A DNA stretch of 64,000 nucleotides from Blastopirellula marina DSM 3645 (GCF_000153105.1 NZ_CH672377.1:1644405-1708404), one strand, 5' to 3'; positions 18,047-27,935 are shown, numbered from the stretch's first letter. Notes: a model not told the origin generated them from the sequence alone. Program-made: numbers and translations.

Positions 18047-20299
18047 TCACGGCAGTGATTGTGGCCAATTCAAATGTTTGTTCAAGAACGCGAACGTTCC
18101 CTGGCTATGGATCTCGTGCCCGCCGATGAACCATTCGATCTCGGCACGATCGGTTAGGTGCAGCTTCGCCTGGTAGAGGTTGCGTACTTTGGCGAACTCG
18201 TAGGCGATCCACTCGTCGTCGCCGCAGCCGTCGAAGTGCCCGCGTTCGACCATGAATGGTCGCGGGCAAATTAGCGCCGCCATCTCGGCGTAGTTGAATG
18301 TGCCCCCCAGATCAAACTCGTAGATCTCGTACTCGCCGGCCCAGACATAACTGAACTTGTGCTGCGTGGTCGCCGTCTTCAGCACCCAGTCGTTGAAATC
18401 GCCCGAGCAAATCGAAAGGCAATAGTCGGGCACCAGCGCCGGAATTCGCATCGCGGATTTGCCGCCGTAGCTAAGCCCGTAGAAGGCGATCCGCTGGGGA
18501 TCGACATTGGGTTGCGCCTTTAGCCAATTGACGATCTGCTGATGCTGCGGCACGATCGTCGAGAACAACGTTTTTCCTAGCGCATTGGACTTGCGCTGCA
18601 ACGTGCGAAACTGATCCTGGTGGATGTACGGATTTTGCGGAGCAAAGACGATATATCCTTGCTCGCAAAGGGTCGCTGCAAAATTGTCGTACGCAGCTTT
18701 CTTTCCATCGAAGAGGTCGGTAGGGCGTCCCTCTAGGCCGTGCTGACAAACGATCACCGGCCGCTGCTCGCCTGGTTGCAAATCCTTCGGCAACATCAGT
18801 ACGCCATAGGCGAAGACATCGGGAAAGACGTCCAGCGTCACTTCATAGCCGATCCATTTGGCTTCTTCCCAGGTCTTGCGCGACTGCGAGTTGAAAGGGA
18901 GCAGAGGCCGATCGAAGCGACCGATCACGTCGTCGTAGAAGATCTCACGGTACTTCTCGACGCTCTCTTCATACGCGTCGACCGACGAGGTTTTCAGATC
19001 CTTCAAGAAGTCTTTCCGGCGAAAGTCGTTGGCGCGAATCAGCGTCTGGTCATACGCGTCCATCTCTTCCATTTGCCGCTGCTGGCGAGCGGCGGCGTCA
19101 ATCATTCGCACTACTTTGACGGCAGAGTCGACGGTGACCAGCTTTGCGCCGGCGGGCAAAAACGAGGCCAGCATTTGGCCGCAGGGATGATTGACTTGAT
19201 CGCCGTCGACGGGACCCACGATCAGATGATCCGTGCAGGCGGCTCGGGCAATTTCTCGGCGGACCTCTTCGTCGGTGGGAGTCGTAATCTGGCCAGGTGC
19301 GCCCCCTTCGCCAGGCAACGTGACGGTCGGATGGGCTGACTGTTCGATCACGCAGGGGCGCGGCCAGATCATGCTCAGCAGTTCGGCGTCCCCATATCGT
19401 TCGAGTCGCCCAAAGACGTTGCGCGAAATTGGTTCTTGCCAGATTCGTTCACGCGGCGCAACGTACCCGCTGATGCAAACCCGCTCGATGCGATTGTCGA
19501 GCGCCCCGCTATAGAGCGCCAGCATCCCACCTTCGCCATATCCAATGACCCCGATTTCTGCGTCATCCTGCCCTCTGGCGAACCAATCAACGCAGGCCAA
19601 CACCTTTTGAATTTCGTAGCCGATCACGTGTCGTCCTTGGACGAACGACGAGCGATAGACGTACTCGCGATTCGAGAGATTCGCACGACCGCCGCGCCGC
19701 GCCATGTCGCGACTGACCAACGTCGGAATAATCACGCGGCATCCGCTCTCGGCGAGCCGCCGCGCGAACTGCGACTCGGCAGGCAACCCGTCGGCCAGTC
19801 CCGCGATCTGCTCCGGCGTCTGATCGGCGTCAGGGAGCGCGATGATGTCCGCGACAATTTTTCGATCGACCGGAACTAACAACAAACCTTCGCCATGCAT
19901 GCTTTTTAAGACCGGCCAGCGAACGGCGAAGACGTCGTACCCAGCTCCTTGGGCGACCAAGGCCGAAGTCTCGGTTGTCGCCAGCAGGCTAGGAGCGTCA
20001 AACGGAATGCGCGGCTCACGCACGCCCAATCGATGGGCCAACCGAGCTTGATTTGCGGCGATCGCTTGCTGATGCAGCTCGGGCGAGGAGAAATCCCACT
20101 CCCAATGTTTTGCGCGTTCCAAGATCGAAGCTTCGATCTCGCCTAGCAAAAATCGATCGATCCCGGCGACCATCTGCGCAGCGATGTCGCCGTTCCTGGT
20201 CAGCGGCTGCGTCCCGGGAAGCGTTTCGGCGACGACACGCAAATTCGAGCCGATCGCCAGCGTCATGAATACTCCAACTGCAATGCACTTGGTCCACAT
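18047..20299 (-). CDS. Exported two-domain alpha/beta hydrolase (acetyl xylan esterase / dienelactone hydrolase type)
   Basis: 750 residues; the ATG has AGAGG about seven bases upstream and a signal peptide ending in RVVAE. The C-terminal half is an alpha/beta hydrolase: the strand RPVIVCQHGLEGRPTDLFDG, then the nucleophile elbow AFYGLSYGGKSAMR (G-L-S-Y-G-G, Ser), with His candidates in WFIGGHEIHS. The N-terminal half looks like a second, related hydrolase domain with VIGYGEGGMLALY, in which the nucleophile Ser is replaced by Glu, so it may be inactive. I infer a periplasmic esterase; deacetylation of a glycan is plausible but not shown. It is monocistronic. Confidence 0.8.
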   Translation of the reverse strand: MWTKCIAVGVFMTLAIGSNLRVVAETLPGTQPLTRNGDIAAQMVAGIDRFLLGEIEASILERAKHWEWDFSSPELHQQAIAANQARLAHRLGVREPRIPFDAPSLLATTETSALVAQGAGYDVFAVRWPVLKSMHGEGLLLVPVDRKIVADIIALPDADQTPEQIAGLADGLPAESQFARRLAESGCRVIIPTLVSRDMARRGGRANLSNREYVYRSSFVQGRHVIGYEIQKVLACVDWFARGQDDAEIGVIGYGEGGMLALYSGALDNRIERVCISGYVAPRERIWQEPISRNVFGRLERYGDAELLSMIWPRPCVIEQSAHPTVTLPGEGGAPGQITTPTDEEVRREIARAACTDHLIVGPVDGDQVNHPCGQMLASFLPAGAKLVTVDSAVKVVRMIDAAARQQRQMEEMDAYDQTLIRANDFRRKDFLKDLKTSSVDAYEESVEKYREIFYDDVIGRFDRPLLPFNSQSRKTWEEAKWIGYEVTLDVFPDVFAYGVLMLPKDLQPGEQRPVIVCQHGLEGRPTDLFDGKKAAYDNFAATLCEQGYIVFAPQNPYIHQDQFRTLQRKSNALGKTLFSTIVPQHQQIVNWLKAQPNVDPQRIAFYGLSYGGKSAMRIPALVPDYCLSICSGDFNDWVLKTATTQHKFSYVWAGEYEIYEFDLGGTFNYAEMAALICPRPFMVERGHFDGCGDDEWIAYEFAKVRNLYQAKLHLTDRAEIEWFIGGHEIHSQGTFAFLNKHLNWPQSLP

Positions 20300-20726
20300 T
20301 TTGACGCCTCTTCTTATAGATTAGTGTCTAGAATCAATGGCCTGTCGACACGCGACCGCCTGAGCATCCGCCGAGAGATTCCTTCACCAACGTGAAAGAC
20401 CGCGGAAATACCTCGTGATATCTTCGTTATTTTAGTCCACTTTAGACAGCAGGAACTTCGCGTTTTATCCCTCGAATGCGGCAGTTCTGTGCGCTTTATG
20501 TTTTGCCGCATTGCAAAGCAGGAGCGATTTGTTCGCTGTTGATCCCTCTCTTTATCGATCTCGCGTCATTGGACCCAGAGTTGAGAGCCATGCTGCGCGA
20601 TTCCCCGAAAAGCCTTAATTTTCGGCGTCAGGGCCGAAAGTTTTCTCTCCGTCGTAGCCAGCGGCGGGAAACAGCGGGTACCATTCTTGCTAAGTCTTCG
20701 CTCCTACCCCGACAGATAGAGTGCGC
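20300..20726. other. Divergent intergenic region without visible genes
   Basis: A 427-bp gap between the minus-strand hydrolase and the plus-strand MFS gene, so it must hold promoters for both. I see no ORF with protein-like composition and no clear repeats. Confidence 0.5.
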
Positions 20727-22070
20727 ATGCCCAGTGATGACGATTCGCAATCGCCGCCCCCCGAGCCTTCCAAGGTGGGATCGGCGCTGCACAATCGCAA
20801 TTTTCGTCTATTCGCCAGCGGACAAGCGATCTCGCAGACCGGCACATGGATGCAATACACCGCAATGGCCTGGCTCACCTACGAGCTAGGCCATTCGACG
20901 TTTGTACTGGGCTTGGTCGCGTTTGCCGGGCAGATCCCGACCTTCTTTCTAGCACCGGTCGCAGGCGTGCTGTCGGACCGTTTCAATCGTCGTAGCGCCT
21001 TATTGGCTTTGCAATATCTCGCGCTGCTGCAAGCCGCGATGCTTTCGGCGCTAGTGTGGACTCGACAAATCAATCAGTGGGAAATCATCGCGTTCAGCCT
21101 GGTGCTGGGGATCATCAACGCATTTGAGGTCCCGCTGCGACATGCTTTTTTGGTCGACATGATCGACGATCGAAAAGAGTTGCCCAGCGCAATTGCCATC
21201 AACTCGTCGGTCGTGAATGGGTCTCGGTTGATCGGGCCGTTCGTCGGAGGTCTGCTGCTCGCGACCCTGGGCGAGGCGTTTTGCTTTCTGGTCAACGCGT
21301 TTACCTATGTGCCGGTGATCATCGGCCTCTTCATGATGCGCAACTTGGCGAGTCCTGCCCCGACGGCGAACATCGAAATGCGTGATGGGATCCGTGATGG
21401 ATTTCGATATGTCTGCGGATTTCCACCGATCTACGCGCTGTTGTTGTTTATGTGCCTGGTCAGCGTGATGGGCATGCAGGGCTCGGTCGTCTTGCCGGCG
21501 GTGGTCGAAGATCTCGTGCACGCCGGCCCCGATCTCTACGGAGCAATGACCGGCGCGACCGGCGTCGGCGCGATCTTGGCAGGTGTTTATTTGGCCTACC
21601 GAAGCTCGATCGCCGGTTTGGGATCGCGGATCGTGCTAGCAGGCGTCGTCTACGGCGGCGGGATGTTGTTGTTTACGTGGGCGACCGCCGCTTGGGGAAT
21701 GCTGGCGATCTTGGCGGTAACCGGGTTCTCGCTGATGCTAATCAAGGCCGGCGGAAATATCGTGCTGCAAACGATTGTCGACGAAGAAATGCGCGGTCGC
21801 GTGATGAGCTTCTACACGATGGCCGTTCTCGGCACCGCGCCTGCCGGCAGTTTGATCGCCGGCACGATCGCCCAGTATTACGGACCAATGGCGTCGATCA
21901 CGGTCAGCGGCATCTGTTGCTTGGTCGGGAGCGTCGCGTTTGCCTGGATGCTGCCCAACTTGCAAAAGCTTGCTGCTCCGAAGCTCGAACAGAACGGGAT
22001 GATGCCGCCGCTCGGCGATCCTCTCGAAAGTTTGACCGAACAGCCGTTGCCGCAACGCGAAAAGCAGTAG
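20727..22070 (+). CDS. MFS transporter, EntS/MFS_3-like (first of a tandem pair)
   Basis: About 447 residues with the 12-helix MFS layout. The N-terminal half shows ISQTGTWMQYTAMAWLTYEL and the cytoplasmic A-type motif LSDRFNRRSALL after helix 2. It has FEVPLRHAFLVDMIDDRKE and NSSVVNGSRLIGPFVGG, features typical of the enterobactin-exporter-like group. The C-terminal half has VDEEMRGRVMSFYTMAVLGTAP. It is predicted to be a proton-driven exporter in the inner membrane with unknown substrate. The ATG at 20727 was chosen; a GTG lies six bases upstream. A close paralogue follows 141 bp downstream. Confidence 0.9.
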   Translation: MPSDDDSQSPPPEPSKVGSALHNRNFRLFASGQAISQTGTWMQYTAMAWLTYELGHSTFVLGLVAFAGQIPTFFLAPVAGVLSDRFNRRSALLALQYLALLQAAMLSALVWTRQINQWEIIAFSLVLGIINAFEVPLRHAFLVDMIDDRKELPSAIAINSSVVNGSRLIGPFVGGLLLATLGEAFCFLVNAFTYVPVIIGLFMMRNLASPAPTANIEMRDGIRDGFRYVCGFPPIYALLLFMCLVSVMGMQGSVVLPAVVEDLVHAGPDLYGAMTGATGVGAILAGVYLAYRSSIAGLGSRIVLAGVVYGGGMLLFTWATAAWGMLAILAVTGFSLMLIKAGGNIVLQTIVDEEMRGRVMSFYTMAVLGTAPAGSLIAGTIAQYYGPMASITVSGICCLVGSVAFAWMLPNLQKLAAPKLEQNGMMPPLGDPLESLTEQPLPQREKQ

Positions 22071-22211
22071 GGCGAGCTTCCCTTGATAGAGCGTGAGCTC
22101 GATGGTAGATGAATGAAAGTTCATCTAGCTGCTCTTGCCTTTAACCCTTTGTACGCGAATTATTTAAGGAATACGCTGCACCGTTAGATCTTTGGGACTC
22201 CGCCGCACGCA

Positions 22212-23558
22212 ATGGCTCACAACTTCACCCCGTCGCAGAGCGCCGCTTCAGGACCTGCGGGGATTGTGCGCGCGTTGGCCCATCGCAACTATCGCTTGTT
22301 TCTGTTGGGGCAAAGCGTCTCACTGATCGGCACGTGGATGCAGCAAACGGCGCTGGCCTGGTTGGTCTATGAAATGACCAATTCTCCGCTGCTACTGGGA
22401 GTTGTCGCATTCGCAGGTCAGATACCGACGTTCTTTCTGGCGCCGGTCGCCGGCGCGTTATCCGATCAGTTCAGTCGACGCCGAACGCTGCTGCTGACTC
22501 AAACGATCGCGATGACGCAAGCGGCGACGTTGGCGGTCTTGATGTGGACCGGACATATTCAAGTTTGGCAGATCATCGTGCTCAATTTGATCCTGGGCGT
22601 CACCAACGCGTTTGACATGCCGACGCGCCAGGCCTTTCTGGTCGACATGGTTCCGCAGCGCAGTGACTTGCCGAATGCGATCGCTTTGAATTCTTCGATT
22701 GTCACTGGATCGCGCCTCGTCGGACCGTTCGCAGCAGGCCTGCTGCTAGCCGCGTTTGGCGCCGTCCCCTGCTTTATGTTCAACGCCGTCAGTTACGTCG
22801 CGGTGATCGGCGCCTATCTGTCGATGCGAGATTTACCCCAACTGCACCGTGCGGCTGGGTCGAAATTAGGAGCTGGAATTGCTGAAGGCTTTCGTTACGC
22901 GTTTGGGTTCCCGCCGATTTGTGCGCTGCTGTTGTTAATGGCGTTGGTCAGCATGATGGGGATGCCGATGTCCGTCTTGCTGCCGGCGGTCGCCAGCGAC
23001 GTCTTGCATGGCGGACCTGATCTATTTGGCCTATTGACCGGCGCAACCGGCTTCGGAGCGTTTGGCGCTGCGATCTATCTCGCTTCGCGCCGGACCGTGC
23101 TGGGACTCGGAAAACGAATGGCCTTCGCCGGAATGGTCTACGGCGTGGCGATGATCGTCTTCGCGTTTTCGCGGAGCGTGCCGTTATCGCTGGGCTTGTT
23201 GATGATCACAGGATTTGCATTGATGATGCAAATGGCCGGCGGCAATACGCTGCTGCAAACGATTGTCGACGAAGACAAACGGGGCCGCGTGATGAGTCTC
23301 TACACGATGGCGATTATGGGCACAGCGCCGATCGGCAGTTTGATCGCCGGCGCCATTGCAAGTCGCTACGGCACGTCGACCGCGATCCTGATCAGCGGCG
23401 TCTGCTGTTTAGCCGGAAGCATCGGTTTCGCTTTCATCTTGCCGCGACTGCGCAAACATGTTGCGCCAATCTTCCGGCGCATCGGCGTCTTGCCGGCAGT
23501 GGCCGATGGTCTGGAGACCACCGCCGATCTGCAATTGCCGCCGGAGCAAGCGGCGTAG
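22212..23558 (+). CDS. MFS transporter, EntS/MFS_3-like (second of a tandem pair)
   Basis: 448 residues. It is clearly paralogous to the gene before it: both share WMQ-T-AWL, AFAGQIPTFFLAPVAG and LPNAIALNSSIV/SAIAINSSVV-type segments, plus the DE-RGRVMSLYTMAIMGTAP region. Loop motif LSDQFSRRRTLL replaces LSDRFNRRSALL. Twelve membrane helices are expected. It stands 141 bp after the first copy; a hairpin (TAGATGAA/TTCATCTA, 22106-22127) lies between, without a T run. Tandem duplication with divergence suggests related but different exported compounds. Confidence 0.9.
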   Translation: MAHNFTPSQSAASGPAGIVRALAHRNYRLFLLGQSVSLIGTWMQQTALAWLVYEMTNSPLLLGVVAFAGQIPTFFLAPVAGALSDQFSRRRTLLLTQTIAMTQAATLAVLMWTGHIQVWQIIVLNLILGVTNAFDMPTRQAFLVDMVPQRSDLPNAIALNSSIVTGSRLVGPFAAGLLLAAFGAVPCFMFNAVSYVAVIGAYLSMRDLPQLHRAAGSKLGAGIAEGFRYAFGFPPICALLLLMALVSMMGMPMSVLLPAVASDVLHGGPDLFGLLTGATGFGAFGAAIYLASRRTVLGLGKRMAFAGMVYGVAMIVFAFSRSVPLSLGLLMITGFALMMQMAGGNTLLQTIVDEDKRGRVMSLYTMAIMGTAPIGSLIAGAIASRYGTSTAILISGVCCLAGSIGFAFILPRLRKHVAPIFRRIGVLPAVADGLETTADLQLPPEQAA

Positions 23559-23912
23559 CTGAAAGCGCCTTGGGTCTAACGCTTCTTCTATGCGACCACT
23601 TGGTTTCCGGCAGGCACGTGGACGCAATCACGGATCTTTCCTACCGCGATCACTCTCTTATCGCAGCGAGCGTCGATCTCAACGTCGCAACGAGTGGTTG
23701 CGATCTCATCATCTCCACCAAACAGCCCATCAGGGGTGGCAGCGAAATTATTGTCGGTCGAGTTGTGAAACCGACATTTTCTGATGATTTGTTGCTAATT
23801 ATTTGTCAAACATATCAACTCTTGGCATAGAAACCCACATACAGCGAGTTAATATCACCAAGAGAAGCAAGAGTTTTTATTTATTCCTTTCTCTTCTTTT
23901 TTGGAGACAGAC
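23559..23912. other. Intergenic region upstream of the third DUF1559 gene
   Basis: No gene recognised in 354 bp. The last 120 bp are AT-rich compared with the surroundings and are the likely promoter region of the DUF1559 gene; TTGTCA and a weak CATAGA 17 bp later are the best -35/-10 candidates. Confidence 0.4.
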
Positions 23913-24917
23913 ATGATTCAGTACCGGTTGGGCTCAGAGCGACGACGTGGCTTCACCCTCGTCGAGCTGCTAGTGGTTATCGCAATTATCGGTGTCCTGA
24001 TTGCGCTGCTTTTGCCGGCGGTCCAGCAAGCTCGCGAAGCGGCTCGTCGCATCACTTGCCGCAACAACATGAAGCAACTCGTCCTGGCGCTTCACAACTA
24101 TCACGACACGTTTCTGGCTTTCCCATCCGGTAATATGAGCCGTACCGGGGTCACCACCGATTGCACGCCTGACGGCGATCAATGCCAAGATGGTCGCGCA
24201 TCATGGACCGTGCTGGTGCTACCCTTCATTGAGCAGCAAAACCTCCATGATCAATTCGATTTCAGCTTGCCGCTGTATTGGGGCTTCAACGATGACTACA
24301 CCGGCACGAATCCCAACTGCGGAACCAACAATGCGAACTTTATTCCGCAAACGACTCCGGTAACGGCGTTCCATTGCCCGTCGGATCCGTTGGCCAGCAA
24401 CATCAGCCTGACCAACAACTACATGGGCGTGATGGGAGGCGACACCTATCCAAGCAATAACAACGGCTCGGCCTACAACTGCCGGATGAACGGCTCGCGG
24501 CTGAACTACAACAACGGCATGCTGTATTTGAATTCCCGAACCGGATTTCAAAGCGCGACCGATGGATCCTCGAACGTCTACCTGGTTGGCGAGAGCAAAT
24601 ATCTGTTCCAGCCCAACTTTTGCTGCGAAACGGCCGCATGGAGTTCGTCGGCGCGCATCAACAACGATGACTCGTTGCTGGTGAACATCGCCGCCGCAAC
24701 TTTCCAGATCAACTCAGGAGATGATCCGCTCGCGAATGAAGTCCACATGTGGGACGAAATGTCAGGCACCTTCGGCAGCCACCATCCAGGCGGATGTCAT
24801 ATGGCGATGGGGGACGGTTCGATCCACTTCATTAGCGAAAACATCAATATCGACATTCATCGCCAACTCAGCAAACGGAGTGACGGACTGCCGACCGGCG
24901 GCTTTAGCACTCCCTAG
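23913..24917 (+). CDS. DUF1559 prepilin-like protein (third copy)
   Basis: About 334 residues from the ATG 23913, with GGAG eight bases upstream. Leader LGSERRRG, then [40 protein letters not shown] and NYHDTF. The body is rich in Asn, with several Cys ([14 protein letters not shown]). The C-terminal box [12 protein letters not shown] fits H-x9-DG. It pairs with the lipoprotein 53 bp downstream. Divergent from the other two DUF1559 proteins outside the conserved ends, so the copies are not a recent duplication. Confidence 0.93.
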   Translation: MIQYRLGSERRRGFTLVELLVVIAIIGVLIALLLPAVQQAREAARRITCRNNMKQLVLALHNYHDTFLAFPSGNMSRTGVTTDCTPDGDQCQDGRASWTVLVLPFIEQQNLHDQFDFSLPLYWGFNDDYTGTNPNCGTNNANFIPQTTPVTAFHCPSDPLASNISLTNNYMGVMGGDTYPSNNNGSAYNCRMNGSRLNYNNGMLYLNSRTGFQSATDGSSNVYLVGESKYLFQPNFCCETAAWSSSARINNDDSLLVNIAAATFQINSGDDPLANEVHMWDEMSGTFGSHHPGGCHMAMGDGSIHFISENINIDIHRQLSKRSDGLPTGGFSTP

Positions 24918-24970
24918 GCGACCGTGTCCTATTTGCAATGTTTTTAAAATTAGCGAGAAGGGTCTTCTCT

Positions 24971-25369
24971 ATGAAATATGTACCTGCTTTGCTGGCGATC
25001 ATCGCCGCACTCACGACAATCGGCTGCGGGTCGGCCGAGTCATCCGGCCCCCAGCGCTACTCCCTGACGGGAACGGTCACTTATCAGGGCGCGCCGTTGC
25101 CGGCTGGCAAGATCTTCTTTGAGCCCGATTCTTCGCAAGGAAATTCGGGCCCCATGACCATGGCTGAAATCAAAGATGGCAAATATGCGACGCCGAAAGG
25201 AAAAGGAACTGTCGGCGGGCCGCATCGCATTCGGATCGAAGGCTTTGACGGCAACGTCACGGACGAACACTATCCGCAAGGTGCGACGATCTTCTCCAAC
25301 TATTTGCTCGAAGAAGATCTGCCCAAGAGCGAATCCGTCGTTGATTTCACCGTGGAAAAGAAAAAGTAG
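24971..25369 (+). CDS. Small lipoprotein with transthyretin-like fold (third DUF1559 partner)
   Basis: About 132 residues from the ATG 24971. Signal peptide AIIAALTTIGCG with a lipobox Cys. Mature sequence SLTGTVTYQGAPLPAGKIFF, then EIKDGKYATPKGKGTVGGPH, is the same short beta-sandwich pattern as the two other DUF1559 partners, and ends in a Lys-rich tail. Co-transcription with the DUF1559 gene is likely from the spacing and the shared terminator at 25401-25437. Confidence 0.8.
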   Translation: MKYVPALLAIIAALTTIGCGSAESSGPQRYSLTGTVTYQGAPLPAGKIFFEPDSSQGNSGPMTMAEIKDGKYATPKGKGTVGGPHRIRIEGFDGNVTDEHYPQGATIFSNYLLEEDLPKSESVVDFTVEKKK

Positions 25370-25400
25370 GCGCCCGAAAACGTCTGCGAACGCCCAACAG

Positions 25401-25437
25401 AAGGGACGAGCCTGCGAAGGCTAGTCCCTTTTCTTTT
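25401..25437 (+). terminator. Rho-independent terminator of the third DUF1559/lipoprotein pair
   Basis: AAGGGAC pairs with GTCCCTT, extended by GAGCCT/AGGCTA with one mismatch around a GCGA loop, then TTCTTTT. It lies 31 bp after the stop. Confidence 0.88.
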
Positions 25438-25524
25438 GGAGCGCACTTCGCGCGGCTCGCTTCGTGCCAATTTTCACAGCCACAACGGTGCGTCGATCGC
25501 GTAAAATGGAGCAAGGAGGCCCCC

Positions 25525-26280
25525 ATGATTGTACGCGACGCGTTTGACAAAGCCGGAAAGCCGGTGTATCAACTCATCTTTCAGACGGCGCATGCGCACG
25601 TCTCTGGACGACTGGCCGAAGCTTGGGGCGCCGGCCCCTTTATCGAGCTTCCTTGTCGACATAACACGCTGCCGGCGATCTATCATCATGATGACGGCTG
25701 GGATCAATGGGATCCGCTGCCGCGCGTCGATCGCCAAACCGGCCGTCCGATGTCGTTTCTCGATATGCCGCACGCCGAGGCCGAATCGATCTGGCGGCAT
25801 TCGATCGAAGCGGTCGCGCCCTGGGGACCGCTGGCGCAATACATGGTCGCTCGGCATTTTTCGATTCTCCGAGCCGAAAGCGAATCGGCCCGCACGCCGG
25901 GCGGAATTATCTTCCTGCGGCATTACGAGCAGAAGTGCGAGTTCTGGCTCGCCCAGTGGATGGTCAGTGATCGTGATCGCACGAAAGAGCGCGCCCAACG
26001 CGCGCTGGCCGAACTCCGCTTCTTCGACTGGATCAGCCTTTGGTTCTGCATGGCCGAGCGGACCGAGCCGTACGAGATGGCGACGCCTGACAAAACGCCG
26101 CTCCAGATCACGCCGCAGGGGGAAGGGCGATTCCAAATCTCTCCCTGGCCCTGGAAAGTGAACGAAATCGACCTCTCGATCATGGCCCGCGAGATTCCCG
26201 CCAAAAAGTACGCCAGCGACGAACAACTGCAGGCCGAACAGGGGCGAATCACCACGCTGCGTTGGGAACTGACGCCCTAG
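25525..26280 (+). CDS. DUF3891 family protein
   Basis: 251 residues; the ATG has a strong AAGGAGG upstream. No signal peptide or membrane helix. The sequence fits the DUF3891 family: early AHAHVSGRLAEAW, then LPAIYHHDDGWDQWDPLP with the His/Asp-rich centre, SFLDMPHAEAESIWRHSIE, and a GPLAQYMVARHFSIL segment. The HHDD and other conserved His/Asp residues suggest a metal site of HD-domain type, an inference only. Function not known. Isolated between a terminator and the PfkB gene. Confidence 0.75.
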   Translation: MIVRDAFDKAGKPVYQLIFQTAHAHVSGRLAEAWGAGPFIELPCRHNTLPAIYHHDDGWDQWDPLPRVDRQTGRPMSFLDMPHAEAESIWRHSIEAVAPWGPLAQYMVARHFSILRAESESARTPGGIIFLRHYEQKCEFWLAQWMVSDRDRTKERAQRALAELRFFDWISLWFCMAERTEPYEMATPDKTPLQITPQGEGRFQISPWPWKVNEIDLSIMAREIPAKKYASDEQLQAEQGRITTLRWELTP

Positions 26281-26427
26281 CAGAGAGCTCAACGCAGAAA
26301 CGAGCGCCGGAAAGACGACCTGTCGACGAAACCGCCCTACTTTCCTTATAATCAGCCCTTTTGCTGGGCGTCTGTGATCAAAGCGGGCGCGATCTTCGCC
26401 GTCAGTCTTTCACCGGAAGCAGCTGTT

Positions 26428-27330
26428 ATGCCTTTGCTCGTCGTCGGTTCTATCGCTCTGGATAGCGTTCATACTCCTACCGAAGCCCGCGAAGACGTGC
26501 TCGGCGGTTCGGCCGTTTACTTCTCCTATGCGGCCAGCTATTTCACCGGCGTCAAACTGGTCGGCGTGGTCGGCGAAGATTGGCCGAGCGAACATACCGC
26601 GATGCTGAAGAGCCGCAACGTCGACACGGCCGGACTCGAAATCGTCAAAGGGGGCGAGACCTTCCGCTGGACCGGCAAGTATCAATCGAACATGAACGAC
26701 CGCGACACGTTGGAAGTTCATCTGAATGTGCTGGAAGACTTCAGCCCGACCTTGCCTGCAGATTTCACCCGCACGCCGTTTCTGTTTCTGGCCAATGGCG
26801 CTCCTTCGACCCAGATAAAAGTGCTGGAGCAAATGACCGGCCCCAAGCTGGTTGTCGCCGATACGATGGACCTCTGGATCGAGATCGCTCGCGATGATCT
26901 CGAAGCGATGCTGAAGAAGGTCGACGGGCTAGTCCTCAACGACAGCGAAGCGAAGAAGCTGACCGAAGAAGAGAACCTGGTCAAAGCGGGCCGCAAAGTG
27001 TTGGAGATGGGGCCCAAGTTCGTCGTCCTTAAGAAGGGCGAACATGGCGCGATGTTCTTCTCCGAGCATGAAACCTACGTCATGCCCGCCTATCCGACCG
27101 AACACGTGATCGATCCGACCGGCGCCGGAGACAGCTTCGCAGGCGGAATGATGGGTTACCTGGCCGAGAAGAACGACTTCTCGCCGGCCACGCTGAAAGA
27201 AGCGATGGCCTACGGCACGGTCGTCGCCAGCTTCAACGTCGAAGACTTCAGCCTCGAAAAGATGAAGAAGATCGAGCGCGCCGAAGTCGACGCTCGGTTC
27301 AAAGAATATCGCCAGATGCTGAGTTTCTAA
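26428..27330 (+). CDS. PfkB family carbohydrate/nucleoside kinase
   Basis: About 300 residues from the ATG 26428; a GTG 54 bp upstream is in frame. PfkB signatures: LLVVGSIALDSV at the N-terminus, LGGSAVYFSYAASYF (the GG substrate motif) and the C-terminal VIDPTGAGDSFAGGMMGYL, which carries the anion-hole DTGAGD-type motif and the catalytic Asp. It would phosphorylate a sugar or nucleoside using ATP in the cytoplasm. The exact substrate cannot be told. It is followed by thpR after 35 bp on the same strand, so the two may be co-transcribed. Confidence 0.9.
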   Translation: MPLLVVGSIALDSVHTPTEAREDVLGGSAVYFSYAASYFTGVKLVGVVGEDWPSEHTAMLKSRNVDTAGLEIVKGGETFRWTGKYQSNMNDRDTLEVHLNVLEDFSPTLPADFTRTPFLFLANGAPSTQIKVLEQMTGPKLVVADTMDLWIEIARDDLEAMLKKVDGLVLNDSEAKKLTEEENLVKAGRKVLEMGPKFVVLKKGEHGAMFFSEHETYVMPAYPTEHVIDPTGAGDSFAGGMMGYLAEKNDFSPATLKEAMAYGTVVASFNVEDFSLEKMKKIERAEVDARFKEYRQMLSF

Positions 27331-27365
27331 CGAAGCTCACTTGAGGAGCAGCCGAGAGAACCACT

Positions 27366-27935
27366 ATGAACGTAACGCGCTGCTTTATCGCAATGGCCGT
27401 CACCGACGAAGTGAAACGCCGCGCCCAAAATCTGATTGATAAGTTGGCCGCGAGCAACGCCGACGTCAAATGGGTGGAGCCTGATAATATGCATATCACG
27501 CTCAGCTTCCTCGGAGACATCACGCCGGAAGAAACGATCGACGTCAGCCGCGCGGCGATGCGCGGCGCCGAGTCGGTCTCGTCGTTCGACTTTATGATCG
27601 GCGGCGTCGGCGCTTTTCCCGACATCACGCGTCCTCGCACCATCTGGCTAGGCATGACGCAAGGCCACGACGCGTTTTGCCAGATGCAACACGCAATCGC
27701 CGAAGAGTTGGCCACGATCGGCTATCCCGAAACAGCCCGCAAGTATCATCCGCATCTCTCGATCGGCCGCATCAAACGACTTTCGTCGCAGGTAGAGCGA
27801 CTGACCGAACTGCTGGAAGAACATGCGGAGTTTGAAGCAGGGGTCTCACCCGCGATGGAGGCGAACATCTATGCGAGCCAGCTAGAACGCCGCGGGCCGA
27901 AGTACACGCTGATTGGGAGAGCGGAATTGGGGTGA
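27366..27935 (+). CDS. thpR: RNA 2',3'-cyclic phosphodiesterase
   Basis: 189 residues, the normal length for ThpR/LigT. The two 2H-superfamily motifs are present: HITLSFLG near residue 41 and HPHLSIGR near residue 137; the second has Ser where the textbook HxTx has Thr, a common variant. Start CFIAMAVTDEVKRRAQ fits the family N-terminus. It hydrolyses 2',3'-cyclic phosphates to 2'-phosphates in RNA ends. It lies 35 bp after the PfkB kinase gene. Confidence 0.93.
   Translation: MNVTRCFIAMAVTDEVKRRAQNLIDKLAASNADVKWVEPDNMHITLSFLGDITPEETIDVSRAAMRGAESVSSFDFMIGGVGAFPDITRPRTIWLGMTQGHDAFCQMQHAIAEELATIGYPETARKYHPHLSIGRIKRLSSQVERLTELLEEHAEFEAGVSPAMEANIYASQLERRGPKYTLIGRAELG

Noticed and set aside
22106-22127. 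Hairpin TAGATGAA/TTCATCTA between the two MFS genes as a terminator
   Set aside because: A perfect stem, but no T run follows on either strand; it cannot be called a terminator with confidence.
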